Of a stretch of DNA of 64,000 bases, positions 40,601 to 52,600 are shown piece after piece. The DNA comes from Dysidea avara. Its lineage: Eukaryota; Porifera; Demospongiae; Dictyoceratida; Dysideidae. The notes under the pieces were generated by a model. That model ran no database searches and was not told the DNA's origin. It saw nothing but the letters and a program-made list of their open reading frames with translations. Position 1 is the first letter of the stretch. The number at the start of each line of letters is the position of its first letter. The position numbers were made by a program, and so were the translations under genes. Location of the stretch: contig NC_089281.1 of NCBI RefSeq assembly GCF_963678975.1, positions 24,904,765 through 24,968,764 of the forward strand. Direction: 5' to 3'.

Positions 40601-43600
40601 AGCGGTATTGCCCCAATACCGATTACTAGAATCAGTGCAGCTCTAACAGGCCATTTTCCAGTAAAAATGCATTGCCTCGAATGAACTAGATAAAATACAG
40701 ATGCTTAATAAAAAATATGCATGCTTTAACTGCACTGAGACAGAGCTCAAATTAATGAAACTCATACACCATCATAATTCACCTTTTCATGGGGAGTAAG
40801 GAAATCTTTGTTTCATGTTCGTACAATGCAAGGTGTGTGAGTTATGAGAGCCAGAGGTGTATCCAGGAATTTTTCAAGATGGTTTCCAGATTTCAGTGGT
40901 AGTGAGTTATATGTATAGATGTAAGGGTCTGGGGGCACAGCCCCCAGCTGCTGACAGATTTTGAGCATTAAAATGCGATTAAAGTTTAGTAAATTCAGTT
41001 TCATGGAATATATATATATATTGCTTCCCTTTAAATCCTAAATATTATGCATATCACTTGCCAGATATTGTAGTGAAATTCTCAATGAATAATTTAATTT
41101 AAGGTTTAGCTGCTAAATCGTTCTTTCATTAACAATATTCTTTATTTAAAGATTGTATTTCGTTAATACATCTGACTGCTCTATTAGAGTATCTTGATTT
41201 TTCAGTGCATAGCTACCTTGTTCTTCCTTCATCCACTTTTGAGAAATCCATGTTAGTTTCCTGTTACTATATTGTTCTATGTATATTTGTGCTGCTAAAC
41301 TAAGATAGGCTGGTGTTTCAGCTGCAAGCCAACAAGTTGAAATATCAAAGGGGGTTTCTGGAACCCCAGAAACCCCCTCCCCCCCCCCCCCCCCCTCCAA
41401 ATACACTCTTGGGCGCTTATTTTATGATGCGGTAGAAATAAAGTTTACTGTAAGTATCACTATGAATAACAAGGATTCCTATTGATATTTCAATGCACTG
41501 TGCATGTGTAAATTCAAAATAATTTCACTGTGAATATGCATGAATGGTTGATAATTATGAGTGCAACAGCAGTTACACTGAGAATGTACTAAGAATGTAG
41601 TTGTCTGTAGATGTGCTTGGGTACAGGGGGTTGTTAAACTAAGAAGGATTATTATACAACTTTTGGGCATGTGACAAATTGTCCATGTCAGGACAACCAC
41701 ATTTATTTTTAGCATAATCACTGTACAAATCAACTATCTTGCTACTCCTACTGTCTAGCGCTATAATTCCGAAACTACTCACCACAGAAGGCTGAAACTT
41801 TGGTGATCCATTACTGCAGATAATGCTGAGGAAAAAAATCCGAAATTGTGCAACAAGTTGGGTTTTTGCTGAGACAGTCACAGTTTAAAAAGGAGGTAGG
41901 GATCCAACTGATAAAAAGTAGTGAAACAAGAGATGAATGATAGTATAGCATAACTCACTGAGAAATCCCTACTTTGGCATTGACAGCTATAACATACCAA
42001 TGTAGGGATTTTCTCACAGAGCTATGCTGTAATACCATCATTCATCTCTTGTTTCACAACTTTTTATTACTCGGATCCCTATTTCATTTTTAAATTAATA
42101 ATTTTTAAATGTACTATTGAATAGGCATGACACAATTATACTCATAATTTTTTTTTTTAATGAGCATTACGATTATGAGCAGTTCTCAAACAAATGCCTC
42201 AAAGAAACACCCAAAAGTACGCAACCAGTCTTTGTCAATAATTTTAATTGACTACTTCATTAGATCATTTGCACATTGATGTTTCAGGTATATTCTATTT
42301 TTTAGCTGGTTGCTACATTAGAGTATTTCATTTATTGTGCTTACCTGACTGTTTTATTAGAGTTTATCAAATTTTTAACAAAAATCCTAGGCTTCATTAG
42401 ATGCCAGCATAATTCCTGATTCCCACACATACTAAATCATGCTGGCATCATCTCCATATCCCTAGTATTGAAAACTACTTCAGTACAAGTAGACTGCTTG
42501 CTAGAAGTCATAAAATGAAGTTCAAGGAAAATGCTAACAAGTCGGATTTTCACTCGGTGGGTCACGTATTGAACCAAACAATTTTTTTAAAATCCGTAAC
42601 AATCAATTGGAAGCATTTTGGGTCACACCGTAGACACTTTTGGGCTTGATTATACCTAACCAATTGCCATGAAGGTATTGTGAGGCTGGCTTTTAGTCAA
42701 TACAAGTATAAGGAAAATTATGAATTTTAAGTTCAATTAGGGATCATAGAAAATAATTAGGGAAACAAGGGAGGTTGCCTACACCTGCAGATATACTAGT
42801 GAACATTTAATCTTTATAATTGTAGTGAAGATGCTATAGAATAATTGAAAGACGAGAAGACCCCATGAGCTTTACTATATGGTTGGAAGAATCTAACTTA
42901 GGTAGTTTTGTTGGGGTGACACCCTTATAAAAAAGTAACTAAGGGGCAAAGGACTTAAAAATAGTTTAAGTTAAGACAATAAGGGGGGTACCTCGAAATG
43001 TTTCCCTACTTTTAATAGACTAAATTAGGGATTAAATGTCCACTAGCTATATCTGCAAGTGTAGGTGACCTCCCTTGTTTCCCTAATTTTTTTCTATGAT
43101 CCCTAATTGAACTTAAAATCCATAAAAGCTTTCCTTATACTTGTTTGTTTACTTTTTTTTGTAATATTATTATAACTGGTGAACCCACGCACACTGTATC
43201 AAAAGGAAGAATGGCACCAGAGTTAATCAGTGTTTTTGTCTAAACATGCACCCCAACCATCAATAATTACTAATTCGAAAGTGACCATTACACCTCACTT
43301 TCAGCTATGTTCAGCCTGTTACACAGCACTACAAAGAAGAACAGTATGAGAAGGGCCTCTGTAATCAATCCAGTCACCACAGAAAATACAGACGATTCGT
43401 GCTCCAACTGTCAATGACCGACTCGAAAGTGAAATGATCATTATGCTTTACTTTCAGCTATGTTCAGCCTGTTACACAGCATTACTAATGAAGTACAGTA
43501 GAAGAAGCCCTCTGCAATCAATCCAATCACCATGAAAAATACGGACGAGTCCCATCCAACATAGGAAAGCCATTGAGCTAGCTACCGTGAATTGACACCT

Positions 43601-46600
43601 TCAGCTGTCTGAAGCGACGTTGAACAGTGAAAAAATCAAGCACATAGCCTTAGCCATTATCGAGTTAAGTTTGTCTGAAGGCATTAGTCAGTCCGTCAGT
43701 AGAAAATTTCATTGAATTACAAAAAATTTGAATTCTGTAGCAACCTTCTGAAGTGTTTTTGGCCGTTCTGGAGACACTTTCGGGTTTGATACTGCCAAGG
43801 CACCATGAAGCTATTGGAGGCTATTTCTGGTCAATACTTTTTTGTGAAAACGTGCTAACCTCCATGACCCCTAATATACAGTATTAGTATACTGTATGAT
43901 TAGAAAAGTGTGACGGCGGTATGCAAAAATATACTTTATCATACCACTGTATATTAGGGAGCTCTAGTATGTACATGTGTGCAGATCACACGTGTACTAG
44001 CATAAATGCGTCTCACTACACACACACGCACGCACTACAAGACGCACACATCACTCACTTCACTAAAGTTGCAGTGTTACTATAATGAATCTTCACTTGA
44101 TGACGAGCACATAACTCCAGGTAATCCAACACTTCTGACAGTAGTGTTTCCATGGTGATATGCTGAGGCAGTCGATTATACAAACTACACAAATGAAAAA
44201 ACTTTTGAAGTGCAGATCATCTTCATGACTAGCAGCATTGCTTGTTAAATTATATAGCCACATGATAAATGGTACCACTCAAACGCAATGTTGTCTCACA
44301 AGAGTGCAAGCGATTAAAAACTTACTAATTAAAAGATGTGGCAGGCATTTTGCTTACGAGTATTCATCCCATTTCGTTTGGGATGAATACTCGTAAGTGA
44401 AATGGGTGCCACACCCTTTAATTAGTAAGTTTTAAAATTGCTTGCACTCTTGTGAGATGACGTTGCGTTAGAGCAGTACGTATCACACATAATTAATTGC
44501 ATGAACTGTATGTATCTTTTGGGCTGTACCTCTGGGTATTACCAGCATCTTGCTGCCTACCCAGTATCATAACATATTGCATCAGACTATGGTCGGTCTC
44601 ATATAAATGCCTGGTTTTGTTGATTCGCGAACCTTACAACAAAAAATGTCAGGCCACAAATGAACGCCTAGTACAGACAATTCTGTATATGCCACTAACT
44701 ACACCAAAGCGAAGAGTATTTTTATAGCTTTTTAAAAATTTGTGTTATATGCTAAGAAATACAAAAACAAGAGATAGGGCTTTTATATATCACACCGAGG
44801 TACAGCTGTATTAACAAAGCCACTGTAATAAACCTCTGATACTGAAATATCGAAAATACTGAATATACATTAGTGGTTAATAGTAAGAATTAGGATGCAT
44901 TGCTCTTTCACCCCACCCTAATGCTCTGGCTAAAAAGGTATGTACTTTAAACCATAGTCTAAATTAGTTAGACACCGCGACCAACAGGAACCAAGCAATT
45001 TAGTAACCCCTCTGGCCCTTAGTAGCGCCCTCGCTGCACTCAGGACACTACAGCCTTGGGCCATCGGGGTTATTAAATTGTCTAGTTCCCTTGATCTCGG
45101 TGTCTAATTATTATATAAGCTAACCATCACAGCTCAACCCTTCTGTGGTTCACGTTGACAGCAGTGAGTAGAGAATTTTCATTTATCAAGTGAACTGGGA
45201 TAAAGCGGCTCAGTGGTGAAGTATTTGGGTGTTCAGTATGGTTCAAATGCTGGTGAGTTCTTTTTTGGTATTTTTCATGCACTTTTTAAAACCCCACGGT
45301 GACTGTTTTATTAGAGTATCTTGACCCCACAATTTACAATTGTTTTTGCCTTGTAAGTGCATATGTAAAAAGTCAGCATTGGTAGTAGTACACTACAGCT
45401 ATTTTAATTGGCTTTGGATTGGTGGGTATTTTTCTGTATTGGTAGAGTACAATATTATGTGATCATCATTGTATCTGCAGATAGTAAGAAATTAGTGTAA
45501 AAAACAAGCCTCAAAGCCAGTTTATGGTTGGCTTTGGGATATTTGAAATACAAAAAGAAATGAAATTCATGTAAAAACATCAAAACTGGATAAAAGGATG
45601 CGGCCTTCAAAAGCCTGGGTGAAACAGTTGTGAAATCAAAGGCGGCAACCATGAAAGGGCTGCAATGATATAAATACCGATAATGGATAGGTGCATTGTT
45701 AAAATCAACATCATTGTAGCCATTTCGTGGTCGTCACCTTTGATTTCACAACTTTTTTCACCCAGCAACAAACAATAATTAGGGTGACAATTGCTAAACA
45801 CTTACCTCTTAAAAAGGCCAGCATTGTTTAGCCACACAAGTAAATCTTGAAGTCTACAAATTAACAATGAAAAAATATCATCACACTATATAATCACTAC
45901 ATATATATAATTAGCTACACACACCCACATGCACGTATGCACAACACACTTTTGCTTGTCTGGAGATCATCATCCCTCCTGAGATCACCATCTCCACCCC
46001 CAACCCTCCATGGAAGGTACACCACCAGCGAGGGGACACTGAATAACCCAATTGAATTTAGACTAGGAGAGAGGACTCACCTATCCAGGGGACTGTAAGT
46101 TATAGTTATATCCCGGTACGAGGGTGATATCATTGTTATTACACGAGTCCGAGGCAGAGCCGAGGACGAGTGTAATAACAATGATATCATCCGAGTATAC
46201 GGGATATAACTATTTTATATCCCAGTGCGCGGGAGTGCGCAGAAGTTTACGGATAGTAAATTAAGTTCCGGTTTGAGTTCCTGTCACTGTGCTCAAGATT
46301 TCGTCCGAATTGTGTGGAGATTCTACTTCGTAGCCACAAGAGACCTTACATACTGCCTACAAACTGTAGCGAAGGGTGGTGTTATGAAGCAGCGGTTCCA
46401 GGTACGATTCGCCTTCGTCAGAAGTTGGTATGGTGGTGTCGCGTGGTGTGCAAGAGAAAAATAAAGACCAACAAGTGGCTACCATAGTCCGAGATAGAAC
46501 GATGAAGCTAGAGAAAGTTAGTTCTTCACCATAGTGACCATTGGGAGTGATTGCTGGAGCAAAAATCGTAACGGACTATTCTTGACATTTGTTAAACTAT

Positions 46601-49600
46601 CACATTGGTAACTTGTAGTGTTATTGTGTAAAGGATTAACAGTTTTCTTGTAAGATTTAGCTAGTTTTAAGTGCTGTATTGGTGTTTTGTATCAATATTT
46701 CCTTATTTGGCTCTTTGTTCCATTGGTAAACAATGCCATTCGCGGTTATTATGATGTCACGAAAGGGACTGAGTGGCTCCGCAACAGGGTGATAAGTTAG
46801 TTATCACTGGGTGATAACTAATATATCGTACAGTAGCAGCGCCGCTCTGTCTAGCTGTATGGTAGTTATAACACTTTGATACTCCCATGCACTGGGATGT
46901 AAATAACTTTATACAAGTTATTGAAATTTAGGCCAGATGGGAGGACCCCCAGGAGGGTGGACAGGTTATAGATAATTGCAGGGGCCTGAGTCAGAGGTGT
47001 GGTCCACCTCATGCAAAGCATGGTGTATGCATGATGCAAACCAGCATGCAAGAGAGTCTGCCTGGTCTCGATCCACAGTTAGGGATACTGCCATTAACCA
47101 CATCGCTTACAAATGATGTCTGCCAGCATTAACACATGCACATACACACACGGGCGTCGCGCACAAACACTCACCTAGTGGCAGGTGGATGATAACAACT
47201 TATCAAATTTATTGCCATCTCCTTAGACAATAAGTAACCATTTTTCCGCTTCATCTCCTGGACAACCCAGAATGCTCTATATATGGAAATATAAATGGAA
47301 ATTAAATAGTGCTACATGTATATGAGAAGTGAAAACCTTACAGAATGAACTCTAAGGTATACAAGTAGAAGGAAAAAATTCCTAATCAGACTGAAAATTC
47401 CTTCTACTTGGTTTGTTTACTTTGTATAACATATTATTATGACTACCACCAAAAGGAAGAATTACACCAGGTATGCTATTAAATTAATTTCACATCTGAA
47501 CGCTTGCCCCAACTACCAATTATTACTGAAAACCTTAGTGCCATTATGCTTCGCTTTCAGCAATGTTCAGCCAAAGAACAATATGTGAAGGACCTCTGCA
47601 ATCAATCCAGTCACAACAGAAAACTCAGACAATTCCTGTTATGTAGGAAAACCATCAAGCTGTACTATCACAAATTGACACCTTTTGCTGTCAGCAAAGG
47701 TAAATGGGACACAAAGGAGGACACAGGTAAGTCCACGGAGCATGCATTGAATGTACTGTGGTATACCAAAAAGTACCAGTTAGGCTAAAGCGACATCTAA
47801 CAGTAAGCCCATAGCCCTTGTGGTTGTCAAGTTATGCTTGTCTGAAGGCATCAGGTAGGTAGTCAGTAAAACATTCTGCTAAATAAAAATAATAATATAA
47901 TTTCGTAGCAACTTATTGGAAGCATTTTTGGCCGCCCTATATCTCACCAATACTGCCAAGGCACCACAAAGGTATTGTGAGGCTTTGGGGTGATATATTT
48001 GGCCAGAAAAGCCCAAACCTTCATGATCCCTAATGTATAGTACTATTATACCATATAATTTGCTTAGTAAAGTCTTCAAAACAACCAATTAGACAAAACT
48101 TTTAACAAATTTAGACAGTACTTACTGAGTGTTGCAATTATTGTTGGAAAAAAACTTCAGTGTCAAAACAAAGTATTCCCGAGGACAGCGTTTCAGGTAC
48201 AACATCCTGCCAAATGTTCCCTCAGCAATTTTGATGATGTTGGGTAGGATCACATGCGGAGATGAGGCTTCCTTTATACACGTCTGAATTATTGTCTCTA
48301 AGATGGCTGCAGGTACAGGAGGGTTTGACCTGATGTAATGCCAAGCTGTTTCTACATAAAGAGAAAGGGAGCTATTAAAGAACTAGCATAGCATACATAA
48401 CACAGGCAGTTATTTTAATATACCTATATATGTATGCATGTGTTGTACACACACTCACACAATGGCATATCTGAGGAGTGCACAGGAGACCCTCTCAAAC
48501 TAATATATGATTAATATATACATACCCTAACATGGCAGTCGTATTAGGGGAAATTACTGATTATTATTGTAATCCTTATTGGCACTTAATTTCATATAGC
48601 AGAATCTTTTGGTGTGCATGTGTTCCAGGGAAGAACTAGCTTTTTTTCAGCTATGTAATTTCCAGTTGTAATAGAACTCATGTACAGTGACCCACAGCTA
48701 CAAGATGTTGGAAAACTTCAAGTCTGAAATTAAATGGAACTTGTTGTTTACACAACAACCCGTACACAATGTAGAAGTAGAAATGGCTCAGTAGTAACCA
48801 GTGATTGGTCTACGTGTATGGAGCTGAAGTTGGATGGAGCCAAACTTAACTTATTGATTTTGGTAACAGCAGTGGTAAGGCCACTTTACATACTTTCTCA
48901 TAGTTACACAAAGGAAAACACAGCTGTAGATGTTGTTTACCCTCTGGTATAAAAAAGGTCTCTATAGACCAACAATTTCAAAGTGTCGTCCACAACAGCA
49001 TTGATACCAGGTGGGGTCACCCGTTTTACATCACATATCAATTAGTTGGACAATACCAAAGTGTATAAACACATTACTAGTATTTTTTTTTTAATTGTAA
49101 ATTTAAGGGGTCTACGCAACAAAAAGTAGTGAAATAAGAGATGAATAATGGTATTACAGCATAGCTCAGTGGGAAAGTCCCTACTTTGACACATTATCTA
49201 TAACAATTATTTTACTCAATGCCAAAGTAGGGACTTTAGTTTGTTTAGTTTTTTGTTGTAGCACAGCTAGCTACAATGTAACTGTTCTATTAGAATATCA
49301 TACATGACTGTTGTATTAGAGTGACTGTTGTATTAGAGAGTCAGCTGAGGTCATCTTGTTTACTGTTAAGTAAACAGTTAGATTGTTAAGAGGTGTGGTC
49401 TCCATATTCTATCGCTATTAGTCCACCTAGATCTTTAATTGATGGGCGTGGTCACAAACCTATCGTGAACGGGATCCCAATTGCAAACTTGCACATATCT
49501 AGTCTTACAGTAGTGCCAGGACTGAAGCACTTCTGAAATCCAGCTCTGAAATAATTCTGTGGCGCCTATATAATTATGTTGCTGAAAGAAAGTGTTGATA

Positions 49601-52600
49601 TGGAAAATTAACACCTCGATATGGTTTCGTTGGATGAAGAAGACAAGCAACCTGATTGAAGATAAAAGAAAGGACAAGGTGCAGAGAGCCTACACTCGTC
49701 GGAACCCCAAAAGGCATACTCCACTGGTGTTTGTTATTGTGGCGTAAAATGGTGGCCATGCTCTGCTTCGTTTGGCCTCTAGCCTTGCGACTGTGGTCAG
49801 TGAGTGAGGTAGTGAGACTAAAATAATTATTTGAGTTTTGGAAATTTCTAAAAATTCTATATCTGGCCACCTGTAAGTGTTTTGTTATATTTAATGCTGT
49901 TCTATATATTATATGGACTAGTACTATTCTGTAAAGGTGATTTTGTCATGTAAAATATCTCTAGGATGATTTTTAAAGGCAGAATTTTAGGCGGCGTGCA
50001 AAATTTTCAGGGTGATCCCTACTTAAAAGCTACTACCATACCATTTGATAATCAGATCCCGATGCAACCCAGCTTTTTAATGAGCCACATCCACTTATTG
50101 GGATGACCATAGATGCAGCCACACCCAATTATCGGTGGTATTGCAGTCTGTAGGTATGCATGAATCCATGCGTATAGCTGCCTAGAAAGCCGCGCCCACC
50201 AATCAGTTGTACGAGACATGGTCTAGTCTTGCATCAGGCTAGCTTTAACATCGCATACTGTTTGTAATTACGATGTTAGGTATGCACAAAGCCACACCCA
50301 CTTGCAGTAAACGTATCTTGCTATCTGCAAGCTTACGTGGAACTGCACTCACTGTCTAATTACTTACTTAGTTTTTATATATCTACCCTTGTACTTAACG
50401 CACTTGTTGAGCACTCAAATATCGCATGCCTCAGTTTTAATTAATCCGAGCCACATTCAGGTCAAATCTGAGTCTGACACAGATTACTATCTGGGTCAGC
50501 AGTAGTGACCTAGTTTCAACGCTATTCCACACCTGAGGGTTAACCACTGGTCTATCTGCTATTAGTACATCTTTTCTCTACATCTGTGCAGTGCCAGACC
50601 CCCCCTCCTACTATAGTGATCATCTAAAGTCAGTAGTTAACCAAACAGTGCTTTATTGCAAACACAGATATAATCAGCAATCAATAAGTAGAATAAGCCC
50701 AAGGGTGTAGCCAGGGGGGGTTCAGACAAACCCCCTTTTGGAGAAAGAATTTTTTTAAATTAAAAATCACCAAATCTTATAGTCCTGGAGCTATCCAGTA
50801 GCTACTTGCCAACTGGCGCTCCTCTGTACTACTCTTGAGGGTCACATTGCATTGATGCTGAACCATTGCAAATCATATCTATTGCATCACATGATCAATT
50901 GCACATGTGATGTATGGTTGAAATGGCGAAGGATGATTGGTTAGTTTTGTCTTGAGAAATTACAAGGCAGCAGCTACGATAAACTTGAGTGGTTGTGTTC
51001 TACATGTGTCAGGTTAGCACAAACTGTGGATAGTTGATGTATATTTACCTGAATGGTTTATTTATTTGTCATATTGCTGCCACGTGATGCTTCGAATATA
51101 TTGGAGCACAAGCGAAGTGACCATCAACAGGAAGACCGGCCGAGGATAATGTATACCTGGAAGAAAGTATTGCCAACAAGTGTGGAGGACTCCTGTGTGC
51201 TAGGAAATTGAAGTCAGCTGTCAGTACGTTGTCTGGAAGTGAAGATTACTTAGTAGTACAATAGGTTTATAGTTTCCATAAATAGCAGTGTGTAGGTTTT
51301 AGTTAGTTAGATGCACAAACAGCACCTTTTTAAGGACCCATTTTGTGTATGCATATTTTCGTTCAAACATGGTCTAGGGGAAGTACCTAGGCCTTCCCCT
51401 AAAGTTATCCCACTTCGAATCCAAACCCCCTTCAAAAAAACCTGGCTACACCTACCAGCAGTACACAGTTTTGATAAGTAAGGACGACTCCATTTATATA
51501 TGCCTACAGACAGTAACACACATTCCTGATATGTGGGCGTGGCTCTATGTAAGCCAAATACCATCAGTACAATTGAACTCAATTTTTACGTAAATCACAT
51601 GTGATAAAGCAGATAAGATCCAGACAAAGTGTGACCCAGATAATTTGGACGACCCAACCCACTTTCATCCCTGAAACAGACTTCTCTAAAATTTGCCAAC
51701 CTGACATTATAACAACAAACACTTCAGGTTGGTCCAGAGACATTTGTCTCTGGACTACCAATTACATGACAATACACACTCTATATTGTTATTATTACAT
51801 AGCTCACTACAAACCAACAGAAAGGTGACTTGATCCACTCAATAACTTGCAAACTGACCCGCTGCTATTTCAGTAGCTATCAAAGGAACAAGGGTGGAGC
51901 TTAAGAGATCACAGTGTATCTGTTTGGTTCATGTCATAATCTACAGGTGTGGCCAAATGTACTGGGCCAACTCCCCTTCAATTAGTAACTGTTGCACATA
52001 AACCACAGGCCTACTGTAGTCAGACATAGCTACAGGCTAATTGAAATGGCTAATAGCCATATTTGACTCTTTCCCATAAAACTGTTCTCTCACTTGTGAC
52101 TATGATCCTTGCCTCACACAATGGTAATCAGTGTTATCAAGAGTAAATAATAGAGTCTATTATATACTCTTGGTGTTATATAGCCACGGCTCCTCTTTTT
52201 GTGCCTCCATCTAAGCAAAGCTGTCCGTCTCCCTATTTCAATATCAATATATACACCTTCACTATTTGGACTTGGCATGGTACCAAACTCTGAATATAAA
52301 TGTTCAGTAATCTCCAGACATAGGGGCTGTATTTATCACACACATTCATTCACTTACCAACATTGTGGACTATCAGTTGTTCCAATTCATCAAAGAAACC
52401 ATCACTGTTCCACCACCTCTGTTGGGGGGTAATATGCAATTAATTGATGCAAATCCTTCACATACAGCAACACATGTTAATTACGGACAGACGGACACAC
52501 CAATTAACAGCTAACATGAATGAATTACATACAATAACCATGCTCACCTCAGGGTTCCTCACATGTAGAAATTTACAACTCCGCTTTGAAGCACAACATC

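Larger units (their letters stand above)
39042..44058. other. Intron of the CCCH-SRI gene (5.0 kb)
   Basis: Holds a hAT-like remnant (39185-40645), palindromes at 39553 and 41897, the numt-carrying foldback (42703-43142) and R1 sequences. Several single copies of the recurring GACTGYTCTATTAG motif occur. No exon recognised. Confidence 0.55.

Noticed and set aside
46225..46464. 79-codon plus-strand frame after a palindrome
   Set aside because: Probably internal sequence of a DNA element whose ends start near 46215; no recognisable protein.
49435..49870. Minus-strand open frames with a splice-flanked stretch (49581-49509)
   Set aside because: Inserting it between exons 52418-52358 and 48351-48126 of the CCCH-SRI gene meets an in-frame stop; the two exons already join in phase. 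The surrounding sequence looks repetitive.
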